Assembly (NCBI GenBank): GCA_004793585.1
Contig: SRZB01000022.1
Span: forward strand, 1-60,963
Source of the DNA: Hominisplanchenecus murintestinalis
GTDB lineage: Bacteria; Bacillota; Clostridia; Lachnospirales; Lachnospiraceae
Length of the DNA: 60,963 bases
Direction of reading: 5' to 3'
Every line of letters begins with the position of its first letter. Within the stretch, counting starts at the first letter, position 1. Below the pieces are notes generated by a model, which saw only the letters and a list, made by a program, of their open reading frames with translations, did not search any database and was not told where the DNA came from. This document shows positions 7,613 through 16,939 of the stretch, in pieces. The position numbers and the translations under genes are program-made.

Positions 7613-8812
7613 ATGGTTTCATTTGACACAATAGAAGATGCACTTGAAGAACTGAGAAAAGGCAGGATTATTTTGGTGACGGATAATGCAGAGAGGGAAA
7701 ATGAAGGGGATTTCATCTGCGCAGCAGAATTTGCCACTACGGAGAATATTAATTTTATGGCAACCCACGGAAAGGGGTTAATCTGTATGCCTATGTCTGA
7801 GGAGTATGTGCGAAGGCTGCAGATTCCTCAGATGGTACGGCAGAACACAGATAATCATGAGACGGCGTTTACCGTGTCGATTGACTATGTGGGAACGTCC
7901 ACGGGAATCTCAGCAGCCGAGCGTTCCGTCACGGCGATGAAGTGTGTGGAGGAAGGGGTGAAACCAGAGGATTTCCGCAGGCCGGGGCATATGTTTCCAT
8001 TGCTGGCAAAGAAAAACGGCGTACTGGAGCGGGATGGGCATACGGAGGCGACAGTGGATCTGTGCCGTCTGGCAGGACTGAAAGAGTGCGGTCTGTGCTG
8101 CGAAATCATGAGGGAGGATGGGACGATGATGCGCACGCCTGAGTTGATGGAACTGGCGAAGCGGTGGAATATCAGATTCATTACGATTGAGGCTTTACAG
8201 AATTACCGGAAATGCAATGAGCAGCTGGTTGATAGGGTGACGGTTACGGATCTGCCTACAAAGTATGGAAGTTTCAGGGCATATGGGTATGTAAACCGCC
8301 TTAATGGTGAGCATCATGTGGCGCTGGTGAAGGGGGAGATTGGTAACGGCACGGATGTGCTGTGCCGGGTCCACTCGGAATGCCTGACCGGAGACACTTT
8401 TGGTTCGCTGCGCTGTGACTGCGGGCAGCAGTTTGCTGCCGCAATGACGCAGATAGAAGAAGAAGGGCGGGGAGTCCTGCTTTATATGCGCCAGGAAGGA
8501 CGGGGCATCGGGCTGATTAACAAGCTGCGGGCTTACGAGCTCCAGGAGCAGGGGATGGACACCCTGGAGGCAAATCTGGCGCTGGGGTTTGCAGGAGACC
8601 AGAGAGAGTATTATGTCGGAGCGCAGATTTTGCGGGATTTGGGTGTGAAAAGCATGAGGCTTTTGACAAATAATCCGGATAAAGTTTATCAGCTTTCAGA
8701 ATTCGGGATAGAAATTGCGAAAAGGGTTCCTATCCAGATGGAAGCGACAAAACATGACATTCGCTATCTCAAGACAAAACAGGAGCGCATGGGGCATATT
8801 TTGAATTTTTAA
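7613..8812 (+). CDS. ribBA: bifunctional DHBP synthase / GTP cyclohydrolase II
   Basis: This 399-residue fusion supplies both precursors of the pathway. Residues 1-200 are 3,4-dihydroxy-2-butanone-4-phosphate synthase, with the acidic motif [11 protein letters not shown], the glycine-rich [11 protein letters not shown] and the RPGH motif. Residues 205-399 are GTP cyclohydrolase II, with the zinc cysteines in [18 protein letters not shown] and the catalytic loop RQEGRGIGL. All key residues are present, so both halves should be active. GGAGGAGAG precedes the ATG, 11 bp after ribE. Confidence 0.97.
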   Translation: MVSFDTIEDALEELRKGRIILVTDNAERENEGDFICAAEFATTENINFMATHGKGLICMPMSEEYVRRLQIPQMVRQNTDNHETAFTVSIDYVGTSTGISAAERSVTAMKCVEEGVKPEDFRRPGHMFPLLAKKNGVLERDGHTEATVDLCRLAGLKECGLCCEIMREDGTMMRTPELMELAKRWNIRFITIEALQNYRKCNEQLVDRVTVTDLPTKYGSFRAYGYVNRLNGEHHVALVKGEIGNGTDVLCRVHSECLTGDTFGSLRCDCGQQFAAAMTQIEEEGRGVLLYMRQEGRGIGLINKLRAYELQEQGMDTLEANLALGFAGDQREYYVGAQILRDLGVKSMRLLTNNPDKVYQLSEFGIEIAKRVPIQMEATKHDIRYLKTKQERMGHILNF

Positions 8813-8830
8813 GAACAGGAGGAATTTTAT

Positions 8831-9295
8831 ATGAAAACATTTGAAGGAAATCTGGTATCAAAAGGGATCAGGGTCGGAATCGTTGCCGCCCGGTTTAACG
8901 AGTTTATCACATCGAAACTGCTGGGGGGCGCGATGGACGGCTTGCTGCGGCATGAGGTTCGGGAAGAGGATATTGATGTGGCATGGGTTCCGGGAGCATT
9001 TGAAATCCCGCTTATTGCCTCAAAAATGGCGAAGAGTGGGAAGTATGATGCAGTAATCTGTCTGGGTGCGGTAATCCGTGGAAGCACGAGCCACTACGAC
9101 TATGTATGCAGCGAGGTGTCGAAAGGAATCGCGGCAGTTTCACTGGAGAGCGGCGTTCCGGTGATGTTCGGAGTTCTTACGACAGAGAATATTGAGCAGG
9201 CCATTGAACGCGCAGGAACTAAGGCGGGGAATAAAGGGTATGACTGTGCAGTGGGGGCGGTTGAAATGGTGAACCTGATAAGGGAAATGGAATAA
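8831..9295 (+). CDS. ribH: 6,7-dimethyl-8-ribityllumazine synthase
   Basis: This 154-residue subunit condenses the pyrimidine from RibD with the four-carbon unit from RibBA. Typical motifs are [12 protein letters not shown] near the start, WVPGAFEIP for substrate binding, [14 protein letters not shown] with the catalytic histidine, and [12 protein letters not shown]. Family members form hollow 60-mers or pentamers. AGGAGGAATTT precedes the ATG. It is the last gene of the operon, followed by a hairpin terminator and a dispersed repeat. Confidence 0.97.
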   Translation: MKTFEGNLVSKGIRVGIVAARFNEFITSKLLGGAMDGLLRHEVREEDIDVAWVPGAFEIPLIASKMAKSGKYDAVICLGAVIRGSTSHYDYVCSEVSKGIAAVSLESGVPVMFGVLTTENIEQAIERAGTKAGNKGYDCAVGAVEMVNLIREME

Positions 9296-9327
9296 AACAC
9301 CCTCTTATCGGCAACCGCGTTAAATTT

Positions 9328-9376
9328 AAAAAGACTGGTAAAAACAGTATGAATAACTGTATCTACCAGCCTTTTT
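9328..9376 (+). terminator. terminator of the riboflavin operon
   Basis: CTGGTA/TACCAG forms the outer stem and ACAGT/ACTGT an inner stem. A-rich DNA precedes it and TTTTT follows. It is directly joined to the 129-bp repeat beginning at 9374. Confidence 0.75.
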
Positions 9377-9502
9377 ATTCCCGCGAGCAACGAGCCAAGT
9401 GACTGCTTGCAGGCATTTGGCGACTGCCGCGAGGGTCAAATACCCCGCCCCTTGGGGCGCTTCAAGTTTGATACCCCGTTGCTTGCAGCGGGGTTTTTGA
9501 CT
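9374..9502 (+). repeat. 129-bp dispersed structured repeat, copy A
   Basis: This is identical at 128 of 129 positions to copy B at 20032-20160, in the same orientation. It contains several self-complementary stretches, including CCCCG/CGGGG (9474-9493) followed by TTTTT, which would act as a terminator. It lacks coding potential. Both copies sit after the end of a gene cluster. No transposase is nearby, so it could be a small non-autonomous element or a conserved 3' RNA structure. Confidence 0.85.
9474..9498 (+). terminator. terminator-like hairpin inside repeat copy A
   Basis: CCCCG and CGGGG pair, with TGC/GCA pairing further inside, followed by TTTTT. The GC-rich stem and T-run fit a rho-independent terminator on the + strand. 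Confidence 0.6.
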
Positions 9503-9573
9503 CTATTACAGAAGAAGATATGCAAAAATAAACTCAGCTTCAGAATCTTCCTTTTGCCGGGAGATTTAGTCTG

Positions 9574-10101
9574 TTAAAATTCTGGCTCAATCAGGCCGTA
9601 AGTATTTCCTTTTCTTTTGTATACTACATTCACTTCATCTGTTTCTGCATTAGTGAATACAAAGAAACTGTGCCCTAAAAGCTCCATCTGTATACAGGCA
9701 TCTTCCGGGAACATTGGTTTTATGCCGAAGTGTTTGGTGCGGATGATTTTTACATCTTCTTCATCCGGAACTTCTTTTTCGATAAATTCCTTCTTAAAAT
9801 TTCCTCCGTCCTGGTGTTTTTCGATGATTTTATTCTTATATTTGCGAAGCTGCCGCTCGATAACCTCCTCTACCAAATCAATGGATACATACATATCATT
9901 GCTTACCTGTTCGGAACGGATAATATTTCCTTTTACAGGAATCGTCACTTCGATTTTCTGTCTTTCTTTCTCAACGCTCAGAGTTACTTGAATCTCTGTT
10001 TCGGGGGTAAAGTACCTTTCCAGTTTTCCAAGCTTGTCCGTAACCGCATTCTTTAAGCCTTCCGTAACATCAATATTTTTCCCGCTAATCGTAAAACGCA
10101 T
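9574..10101 (-). CDS. hpf: ribosome hibernation-promoting factor, long form
   Basis: This 175-residue protein is the long HPF/RaiA type. The N-terminal ribosome-binding domain begins MRFTISGKNIDVTEGLKNAV and occupies about 100 residues. The C-terminal dimerisation domain (VRTKHFGIKP-like region IIRTKHFGIKPMFPEDA, then FFVFTNAETDEVNVVYKRKGNTYGLIEP) lets two ribosomes pair as inactive 100S particles. The start at 10101 follows AAGGAG; a longer frame to 10158 lacks a ribosome site. Its 5' leader has a small CACC/GGTG hairpin. It is one of only a few minus-strand genes in the window, divergent from secA. Confidence 0.95.
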   Translation of the reverse strand: MRFTISGKNIDVTEGLKNAVTDKLGKLERYFTPETEIQVTLSVEKERQKIEVTIPVKGNIIRSEQVSNDMYVSIDLVEEVIERQLRKYKNKIIEKHQDGGNFKKEFIEKEVPDEEDVKIIRTKHFGIKPMFPEDACIQMELLGHSFFVFTNAETDEVNVVYKRKGNTYGLIEPEF

Positions 10102-10160
10102 AATATCCAACTCCTTTTTTGTAAATTTGCAGCACCTGATGGGTGCCATGCCGTACAATT

Positions 10161-10188
10161 ATTATACCATATTTTACATGAATTTCAA
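10161..10188 (-). promoter_or_regulatory. hpf promoter
   Basis: On the minus strand TTGAAA and TATAAT are separated by 16 bp, about 60 bp upstream of the hpf start. The remaining gap up to secA (10189-10403) carries the secA promoter and nothing else I can support. Confidence 0.7.
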
Positions 10189-10329
10189 GAAGAAATCTAT
10201 AAATTATCTGTAAATTTGTAATGAAATGGTTAATGGAGAATCCCAAGGGCGTGGGCAAGAATGGAGAGCAGTTGTGCAGAAGATGCCGTAAAAGCTCAAA
10301 TCGTTCATAGGTTATTCATAAAAATGCTA

Positions 10330-10358
10330 TTGTTTATTCTGAGGGAAAGTGGTAGAAT
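10330..10358 (+). promoter_or_regulatory. secA promoter
   Basis: TTGTTT and TAGAAT are separated by 17 bp, about 45 bp before the secA ATG. Confidence 0.55.
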
Positions 10359-10403
10359 ACTAGGTAGTTTGCGTGAAATAGATGAGAGTATAGGAGAAAA
10401 AAA

Positions 10404-12962
10404 ATGAATCTGATTCAAAAAATATTCGGTACGCACAGTGAACGTGAGGTTAAGATGATTATGCCGCTTGTGGAAAAAATCGAAGGGCTGCGTTCAACCA
10501 TGCAGGCTTTATCAGATGAAGAACTGCGGGATAAGACAAGGGAATATAAGGACAGGCTGGCGGAGGGAGCTACACTTGATGATATCCTTCCGGAAGCATT
10601 TGCCACGGTGCGGGAAGCGGCACGGCGTGTGCTGAATATGGAACATTACCGGGTGCAGCTTATCGGTGGTATCATTCTTCATCAGGGACGTATTGCAGAG
10701 ATGAAGACAGGAGAAGGTAAGACCTTGGTATCCACGTTGCCGGCGTACCTGAACGCACTGGCGGGGAAAGGTGTCCATATCGTTACGGTAAATGATTATC
10801 TGGCGCACCGTGATGCAGAGTGGATGGGGAAAGTCCATGAGTTTCTGGGGCTGACGGTGGGATGCGTGCTCAATGAGATGGACAATGACGAGCGCCGGGC
10901 GCAGTATGCGTGTGATATCACCTATGTGACGAATAATGAACTTGGTTTTGATTATCTGCGTGACAATATGGTAATTTACAAAGAGCAGCTTGTGCAGAGG
11001 GAGCTGCACTATGCGATCATCGATGAGATAGACTCGATTTTAATTGACGAGGCGAGGACCCCGCTGATTATTTCAGGCCAGAGCGGGAAGTCCACGAAGC
11101 TTTATGAGGTCTGCGACATTCTTGCGAGACAGCTGGAGCGAGGCGAGGCGAGCGGAGAAGTAACGAAAATGTCGGCAATTATGGGAGAGGAAATCACAGA
11201 GACCGGGGACTTTATCGTAAATGAAAAGGACAAGGTGGTGAACCTGACGGCGCAGGGTATCAAGAAGGTCGAGAAATTTTTCCAGATTGAGAACCTGGCT
11301 GATCCTGAAAATCTGGAAATCCAGCACAATGTCAATCTGGCGCTGCGCGCCCATAATCTGATGCACAGGGATCAGGATTATGTAGTAAAAGAGGACCAGG
11401 TATTGATTGTTGATGAGTTTACCGGGCGTATTATGCCGGGAAGACGCTACTCTGACGGGCTTCATCAGGCGATTGAGGCGAAAGAGCATGTGAAGGTAAA
11501 GAGGGAGAGTAAGACGCTGGCAACCATTACGTTCCAGAATTTCTTCAATAAATACGCGAAGAAATCCGGTATGACCGGTACGGCTCTGACAGAAGAAAAA
11601 GAGTTCCGTGATATTTACGGAATGGACGTTATCGAAATTCCGACGAACAAACCGGTAGTGCGCCAAGATTTGGATGATGCGGTATATATGACGAAAAAAG
11701 AAAAATTTCAGGCTGTTGTGGAATCTATTGTAGAGGCTCATGAAAAGGGGCAGCCGGTGCTGGTAGGTACGATTACCATTGAGACTTCGGAGCTTCTGAG
11801 CGGCATGCTGAAACGGGAGGGCATTCCCCACAAAGTGCTGAACGCGAAATTCCATGAGCTGGAGGCAGAGATTGTGGCCGAGGCAGGGCGTCATGGGGCC
11901 GTTACGATTGCTACCAATATGGCAGGACGTGGTACGGATATCAAGCTGGATGATGAATCCAGGGAAGCAGGCGGACTGAAAATCATCGGTACAGAGCGTC
12001 ATGAGTCCAGGCGTATTGACAATCAGCTCCGCGGACGTTCCGGACGTCAGGGAGACCCGGGAGAATCCAGGTTTTACATTTCGCTGGAAGATGATTTGAT
12101 GAGGCTCTTTGGTTCTGAGCGTCTGATGGGCATTTTTAAATCTCTGGGCGTAGCGGAGAATGAGCAGATTGAGCACAAAATGCTGTCGAAAGCGATTGAG
12201 AATGCACAGAAGAAGATAGAGAGCAACAACTATGGAATTCGTAAAAACCTGCTGGAATACGACCAGGTAAATAATGAACAGCGTGAAATTATCTATAATG
12301 AAAGACGGCGTGTGCTCGACGGGGAAAATATGAGGGATTCGATTCTGAAAATGATTGCTGATACTGTAGATAATACGGTAGATATGTGCATTTCAGATGA
12401 CCAGGGTACAGAGGAATGGGATATCCATGAGCTTGAGTCCCTGCTGACGCCGATTATTCCTATGAAGGTTACTGTTCAGGAGAATATGAAGAAGAATGAA
12501 CTGAAGCAGTCTCTGAAAGAACAGGCGGTGAAGCTGTATGAATCTAAGGAAGCAGAATTCCCGGAGGCAGAGCAGATTCGTGAGCTGGAGCGCGTGCTGC
12601 TGCTGAAAGTGATTGACAGGAAGTGGATGGATCACATTGACGATATGGATCAGCTCCGCCAGGGAATCGGTCTCCAGGCTTATGGTCAGAGAGACCCTCT
12701 GGTTGAGTTTAAGATGAGTGGGTATGAGATGTTTGACGCTATGTCGGCAGCTATCCAGGAAGATACCTTGCGTCTGCTGTACCATGTAAGGATTGAGCAA
12801 AAGGTTGAAAGAGAAGAAGTAGCGAAAGTAACAGGAACGAATAAGGATGAGTCCCTGCAGAAAGCGCCCAAAAAGCGTGTAGAGCAGAAGGTTTATCCAA
12901 ATGATCCATGTCCGTGCGGAAGCGGCAAGAAGTATAAACAGTGCTGCGGAAGGAAAAAATAG
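10404..12962 (+). CDS. secA: preprotein translocase ATPase SecA
   Basis: SecA is the motor that pushes unfolded preproteins through SecYEG. At 852 residues it is of normal size. Walker A GEGKTLV is near residue 100, the DEAD-type IIDEIDSIL near 206, and the helicase second-domain motif [13 protein letters not shown] near 505. It ends with the zinc-binding SEC-C motif ([14 protein letters not shown]), which contacts SecB or ribosomes in other bacteria. AGGAG lies upstream of the ATG. A hairpin separates it from prfB, an adjacency common in Firmicutes. Confidence 0.98.
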   Translation: MNLIQKIFGTHSEREVKMIMPLVEKIEGLRSTMQALSDEELRDKTREYKDRLAEGATLDDILPEAFATVREAARRVLNMEHYRVQLIGGIILHQGRIAEMKTGEGKTLVSTLPAYLNALAGKGVHIVTVNDYLAHRDAEWMGKVHEFLGLTVGCVLNEMDNDERRAQYACDITYVTNNELGFDYLRDNMVIYKEQLVQRELHYAIIDEIDSILIDEARTPLIISGQSGKSTKLYEVCDILARQLERGEASGEVTKMSAIMGEEITETGDFIVNEKDKVVNLTAQGIKKVEKFFQIENLADPENLEIQHNVNLALRAHNLMHRDQDYVVKEDQVLIVDEFTGRIMPGRRYSDGLHQAIEAKEHVKVKRESKTLATITFQNFFNKYAKKSGMTGTALTEEKEFRDIYGMDVIEIPTNKPVVRQDLDDAVYMTKKEKFQAVVESIVEAHEKGQPVLVGTITIETSELLSGMLKREGIPHKVLNAKFHELEAEIVAEAGRHGAVTIATNMAGRGTDIKLDDESREAGGLKIIGTERHESRRIDNQLRGRSGRQGDPGESRFYISLEDDLMRLFGSERLMGIFKSLGVAENEQIEHKMLSKAIENAQKKIESNNYGIRKNLLEYDQVNNEQREIIYNERRRVLDGENMRDSILKMIADTVDNTVDMCISDDQGTEEWDIHELESLLTPIIPMKVTVQENMKKNELKQSLKEQAVKLYESKEAEFPEAEQIRELERVLLLKVIDRKWMDHIDDMDQLRQGIGLQAYGQRDPLVEFKMSGYEMFDAMSAAIQEDTLRLLYHVRIEQKVEREEVAKVTGTNKDESLQKAPKKRVEQKVYPNDPCPCGSGKKYKQCCGRKK

Positions 12963-12975
12963 GAAGTGCATACAG

Positions 12976-13005
12976 GAGACCGTTATTAAAAACGGTCTCT
13001 TTGTA
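12976..13005 (+). terminator. secA terminator
   Basis: GAGACCGTT and AACGGTCTC form a perfect 9-bp stem with a 6-base AT loop. Only a short T-run (TTTG) follows, so some read-through into prfB is likely. Confidence 0.7.
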
Positions 13006-13034
13006 GATATTAAAAAATGAAAGAAGGTGAAGCG

Positions 13035-14172
13035 GTGGTTGAGTTAGATCAGTTCAAGTATACATTGAACACGTATGAAAAACCATTAGTGGAAGTGAGG
13101 GATTCACTTTGACTTGGCTAACAAGGAGAAGCGGATTCAGGAATTAGAGAGAAAAATGGAAGAGCCTGATTTCTGGGATAAGCCGGAAGAGTCTCAGGAG
13201 GCAATGAAAACCCTGAAAGACCTGAAAAGCGACATTGAAACTTTCCAGGCGCTGAAGGAGCAGTATGAGGAGATTGAGACACTGATTGAAATGGCGAATG
13301 AGGAGAATGATACCTCTTTAATTCCGGAAATTCAGGAGACATTGGAGGCTTTTATCAGCACTTATGATAACATCCGTATCAAGACCCTGCTTTCCGGCGA
13401 GTATGATAAGGATAGCGCTATCTTGACCCTTCATGCAGGGGCGGGCGGTACGGAGTCCTGTGACTGGGCTGGAATGCTTTACCGAATGTTCTGCCGTTGG
13501 GCGGATAAGAAAGGCTATTCTGTGGAAGTGCTGGATTATCTGGATGGTGATGAGGCGGGAATTAAGTCCGTGACATTCCAGGTTAATGGGGAAAATGCTT
13601 ATGGTTATCTGAAGTCAGAGAAGGGTGTTCACCGTTTGGTGCGTATTTCGCCGTTTAATGCGGCGGGTAAACGTCAGACTTCTTTTGTGTCGTGTGATGT
13701 AATGCCGGATATTGAGGAGGATTTAGATATTGAAATCCGTGAGGAGGACTTGCGTATTGATACTTACCGTTCCAGCGGTGCGGGTGGACAGCATATCAAT
13801 AAGACCTCGTCGGCAATCCGAATCACCCATCTCCCTACGAATATCGTGGTGCAGTGCCAAAATGAGCGCTCTCAGTTTCAGAACAAAGATAAGGCGATGC
13901 AGATGCTGAAAGCGAAGCTGTATCTTCTGAAGCAGCAGGAGAATGCAGAGAAAGTATCGGGCATCCGGGGAGAAATCAAAGAAATCGGCTGGGGCAGCCA
14001 GATACGTTCCTATGTATTACAGCCCTACACGATGGTAAAAGACCATCGAACAGGCGCTGAGACCGGGAATGTGGACAATGTTTTAGATGGAAGCCTGGAT
14101 TTGTTTATGAATGCGTACTTAAAGTGGATAACTTTGGGGGAGAGCGCAGGGAATACAGATGAGATAGAGTGA
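13035..14172 (+). CDS. prfB: peptide chain release factor 2 with programmed +1 frameshift
   Basis: RF2 releases peptides at UGA and UAA. The reading frame begins at GTG 13035 after GAAGGTGA and runs 25 codons to CTT 13107-13109, followed by in-frame TGA 13110-13112. A +1 shift on CTT-TGA-C continues as L-D-L-A-N-K-E-K into the long frame ending at 14172, about 378 residues in all. An internal AGGG just upstream of CTT serves as the stimulatory Shine-Dalgarno element, as in the known autoregulatory prfB site. The catalytic GGQ (SSGAGGQHINKTSSA) and the stop-codon-reading SPF motif (RISPFNAAGKRQTSF) are intact. An alternative in-frame ATG at 13017 would place the ribosome site inside the gene. 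Confidence 0.95.
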
Positions 14173-14177
14173 TGGGC

Positions 14178-14205
14178 TTGATTAGATTTTGTAAACTGAT
14201 ATAAG
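14178..14205 (+). promoter_or_regulatory. probable promoter of the surface-protein cluster
   Basis: TTGATT and TATAAG are separated by 16 bp, about 33 bp upstream of the first transglutaminase-like gene. Confidence 0.45.
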
Positions 14206-14237
14206 TAGTAGCGCTGTAAAGAAGGAGGGAATCGAAA

Positions 14238-14804
14238 ATGAGAAGATGGACAGGGAAGCGGGCGGCTGTTTTCACATTGGCAGGAATGCTGGCGGCAGGC
14301 GGAGCGGCAGCCCCGGCAGTGACAGTTGACGCGGCAAAGAGCAGTCTGGAGAAATCAGCGGAAAAGCTTGTAAAGAAAGTGGTTAAGAAAGAGAAGAATC
14401 AGAAGAAGCAGCTGAAAAAGCTATTTCAATATGTGGAAAAGACTTACGGTTATGCCCGTGTCATGGGCTTTACAGGTAAAAAAGGCTGGGAGAAAGCTTA
14501 TGCGGCGGAAATGATAAAAAATAAAAAAGGAAGCTGTTATCATTTTGCAGCAGTATATGCATTTCTGGCAAAGAAGGCTACGGGGCTTCCGGTAAGAATC
14601 TGCACGGGGACTACGAACGGTTTTAACGTATCCCGGTGGCAGCCTCATGCATGGTGTGAGGTGAAAGTCGGGAAAATATGGTATGTGTGCGATACGAACC
14701 TGGATAAATTCGGAGCGAAAAGTACAGGGAAATATTTCATGAAGAATGTTAAAACCATGAAGAAAACCTTTAAAAAGAGCAAGACAATAAATGTGAAGTT
14801 TTAG
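14238..14804 (+). CDS. secreted transglutaminase-like protein
   Basis: This is a 188-residue exported protein. The first ~32 residues are a signal peptide (MRRWTGKR, hydrophobic core, AAPAVTVDA). A lysine-rich helix follows, then a small transglutaminase/protease fold with the expected triad: Cys in KKGSCYHFAAVYAFLAKK (near residue 100), His in QPHAWCEV (near 137) and Asp in YVCDTNLD (near 152). Such domains may cross-link, cleave or bind cell-surface proteins; which is not visible. A second triad-bearing protein lies at 18973, in what looks like the same cluster. GAAGGAGGG precedes the ATG. The basic C-terminus (KKTFKKSKTINVKF) may bind anionic wall polymers. Confidence 0.82.
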   Translation: MRRWTGKRAAVFTLAGMLAAGGAAAPAVTVDAAKSSLEKSAEKLVKKVVKKEKNQKKQLKKLFQYVEKTYGYARVMGFTGKKGWEKAYAAEMIKNKKGSCYHFAAVYAFLAKKATGLPVRICTGTTNGFNVSRWQPHAWCEVKVGKIWYVCDTNLDKFGAKSTGKYFMKNVKTMKKTFKKSKTINVKF

Positions 14805-14881
14805 CACAGGGTGAAACTGTTTAACAATTGGAAAAGAAGTCATGATTTCGCCGGGGGCGGAGATAAAGAAAGGACAGGGTT

Positions 14882-15520
14882 ATGAAACGAATTAGAATCG
14901 GCATTGCCGTGCTGGCGCTGGGATTTTTCTTCCAGGCTCCGGGAGAGGCGGTTCTTCCTGCTATGCGGGTTCAGGCAGCGGCGGAGAAGAAGAGCGGCGT
15001 GGTAAAAGAGAAAAAGAAATATTTTTATTACAAAAAGGGCAGGAAAGTTAAGAACAAGTGGGTAAGTATAAAGTCTAAAGGCAAGACACAGAAATATTAC
15101 TTTGGGAAAAACGGCGCGGCTTATACCGGAGTGAAGAAAGTGAAAGGAAAGACTTATTATTTCAATAAAAAAGGCCAGATGCAAACGGACTGCTGGTATA
15201 AAAAGACATACTACTTTGCGGGTAATGGCAAAGCATATACAGGTATCTATGTGATTGAAGGGAAACTGTATGCTTTTGGGAAAGACGGGAAGCAGAATGC
15301 TGAGCAGACAAAGAACCTGCAGCAGTACAGCGTACAGGGAACGGATGCGGCGGCCCTGAAAGCTCTGCTTGGCGAACCGTCCTCGGCAGAATATATGGCG
15401 AGCTGTATGACCTGGGAGGGACAGACAGGAGACGACGGAATTTTGACTTATAAAAATTTCACTGTGTTTACGTTCCGCTACGGTGACAAAGAAATCGTGT
15501 GGCAGATACTTGGGGCATAG
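14882..15520 (+). CDS. secreted cell-wall-binding-repeat protein with SmpA/OmlA-like tail
   Basis: This is a 212-residue exported protein. The signal peptide ends near the MRVQAAAE region. Residues 40-135 hold four or five short aromatic repeats of the choline/glucan-binding type (YFYYKKGRKVKNKW, KYYFGKNGAAYTG, TYYFNKKGQMQTDCW, TYYFAGNGKAYTG). The last 70 residues (ALLGEPSSAEYMASC and GDDGILTYKNFTVFTFRYGDKE) resemble the small SmpA/OmlA-like fold found in clostridial surface proteins. Its role is probably wall attachment of a binding domain; the ligand is unknown. It stands 77 bp after the transglutaminase gene and 12 bp before the MBOAT gene. Confidence 0.78.
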   Translation: MKRIRIGIAVLALGFFFQAPGEAVLPAMRVQAAAEKKSGVVKEKKKYFYYKKGRKVKNKWVSIKSKGKTQKYYFGKNGAAYTGVKKVKGKTYYFNKKGQMQTDCWYKKTYYFAGNGKAYTGIYVIEGKLYAFGKDGKQNAEQTKNLQQYSVQGTDAAALKALLGEPSSAEYMASCMTWEGQTGDDGILTYKNFTVFTFRYGDKEIVWQILGA

Positions 15521-15532
15521 CGGAGGTAAGGC

Positions 15533-16927
15533 ATGGTATTCAGTTCACTGGTATTTTTGTGCATTTTTTTGCCCGTGGTATTCCTTGGGCATCTGCTTCT
15601 GCCCGGAATCCGGGCAAAGAATGCGATGCTGCTCTTAGCCAGCTTGGCATTTTATGCGTATGGCGAGCCGATTTATGTGTTTATGATGATTGGTTCAGCA
15701 TTTATGAACTATTTGTGGGCTCTGGGGGTGTCACGTTTCCGGAAGAAGCGGAAGCTTCTTTTGGGAATGGCGGTTAGTATGAATTTGGCGCTTTTGCTTG
15801 TGTTCAAATATACAGGATTTTTGGCGGAAACTTTGAATTCTCTTACGGGGACGTCAGTTCCGGTGCCACAGATACGGCTGCCGATAGGGATTTCCTTTTT
15901 TACATTCCAGGCAATGTCGTATGTGATTGATGTATACCGGGGGGTAAACCCTCCGCAAAGGAATTTTGGGAAGGTGCTGCTTTACATATCTTTTTTTCCG
16001 CAGCTCATCGCGGGACCGATTGTCAAGTATCATGATGTGGAATTGGAAATTGGGAAGCGGAAGCAGACAGCAGAACGTGTGGCAAAGGGCATCCGCCGCT
16101 TTATCGCGGGGCTTTCAAAGAAAGTGTTGATTGCGAACGTGATGGCGCTGGCTGCGGATACTCTGTTTGGAGCAGAGGCGGGGAGCATCGGCATGGCCGC
16201 CGCCTGGGTCGGCGCGCTGTCGTATCTGTTCCAGATTTATTTTGATTTCAGCGGATACAGTGATATGGCAATAGGGTTAGGATGGATGTTTGGGTTTCAT
16301 TTTAAAGAAAATTTCCGTTATCCCTACGGCGCTTCCAGTATCCGGGAATTCTGGCGCAGATGGCATATTTCTCTGTCAAGCTGGTTTCAGGAGTACCTGT
16401 ATATCCCGCTGGGAGGGAACCGGAAAGGCAGGGCGCGCACCTGCATCAACAAGTTTCTTGTATTTTTATGTACCGGAATCTGGCACGGAGCAAATGTGAC
16501 CTTCCTGTTTTGGGGGATTTACCACGGATTTTTCCTGATGTTGGAAGAATTTATTCCGTGGCTGCGAAAAAAAGGCGGCAGGGTAAAACAGGCATGTATG
16601 CATGTCTATACACTTCTGGTAGTGTGCATCGGGTTTGTATTTTTCCGCGCAGACACGATAGGACAGGGATTCTTGTGGGTGAAAAATATGTTTATCGGAG
16701 TTTCCGCAGGAAGCAGTTCTTTGAGTCTTTGTCTTCAGCAGCTTACCCCGCTTTATCTTGTGACTTTTGCAGCGGCCTGTACAGCATCTTTTCCTGTATG
16801 CGGGAAATGGAAAAAGCGGAGGGGTTATGAGACGCTCGCCTATGTGTGCAGCCTGGCGGGGCTGGCGCTGTGTATGCTGAATCTGGCTGGCGGAACGTAT
16901 AACCCGTTCATCTATTTCAGATTTTAG
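15533..16927 (+). CDS. MBOAT-family O-acyltransferase (AlgI/DltB-like)
   Basis: This is a 464-residue polytopic membrane protein. It carries the MBOAT landmarks: LPIGISFFTFQAMSYVIDVY, FFPQLIAGPIVKY, FDFSGYSDMAIGLG, REFWRRWHISLSSW and the catalytic histidine in CTGIWHGANVTFLFWG (near residue 318). Enzymes of this group pass acetyl groups across the membrane for O-acetylation of extracellular polymers such as alginate, peptidoglycan or teichoic acids. The next gene encodes the DHHW/AlgJ-like partner normally paired with it. CGGAGGTAAGG precedes the ATG. The acceptor polymer cannot be read from the sequence; the neighbouring wall-binding proteins suggest a cell-wall glycan or exopolysaccharide. 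Confidence 0.93.
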   Translation: MVFSSLVFLCIFLPVVFLGHLLLPGIRAKNAMLLLASLAFYAYGEPIYVFMMIGSAFMNYLWALGVSRFRKKRKLLLGMAVSMNLALLLVFKYTGFLAETLNSLTGTSVPVPQIRLPIGISFFTFQAMSYVIDVYRGVNPPQRNFGKVLLYISFFPQLIAGPIVKYHDVELEIGKRKQTAERVAKGIRRFIAGLSKKVLIANVMALAADTLFGAEAGSIGMAAAWVGALSYLFQIYFDFSGYSDMAIGLGWMFGFHFKENFRYPYGASSIREFWRRWHISLSSWFQEYLYIPLGGNRKGRARTCINKFLVFLCTGIWHGANVTFLFWGIYHGFFLMLEEFIPWLRKKGGRVKQACMHVYTLLVVCIGFVFFRADTIGQGFLWVKNMFIGVSAGSSSLSLCLQQLTPLYLVTFAAACTASFPVCGKWKKRRGYETLAYVCSLAGLALCMLNLAGGTYNPFIYFRF

Positions 16928-16939
16928 GAGGGCGGCAAA

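Noticed and set aside
13017-13034. In-frame ATG as alternative start of the prfB leader
   Set aside because: The Shine-Dalgarno sequence lies downstream of it and fits GTG 13035.
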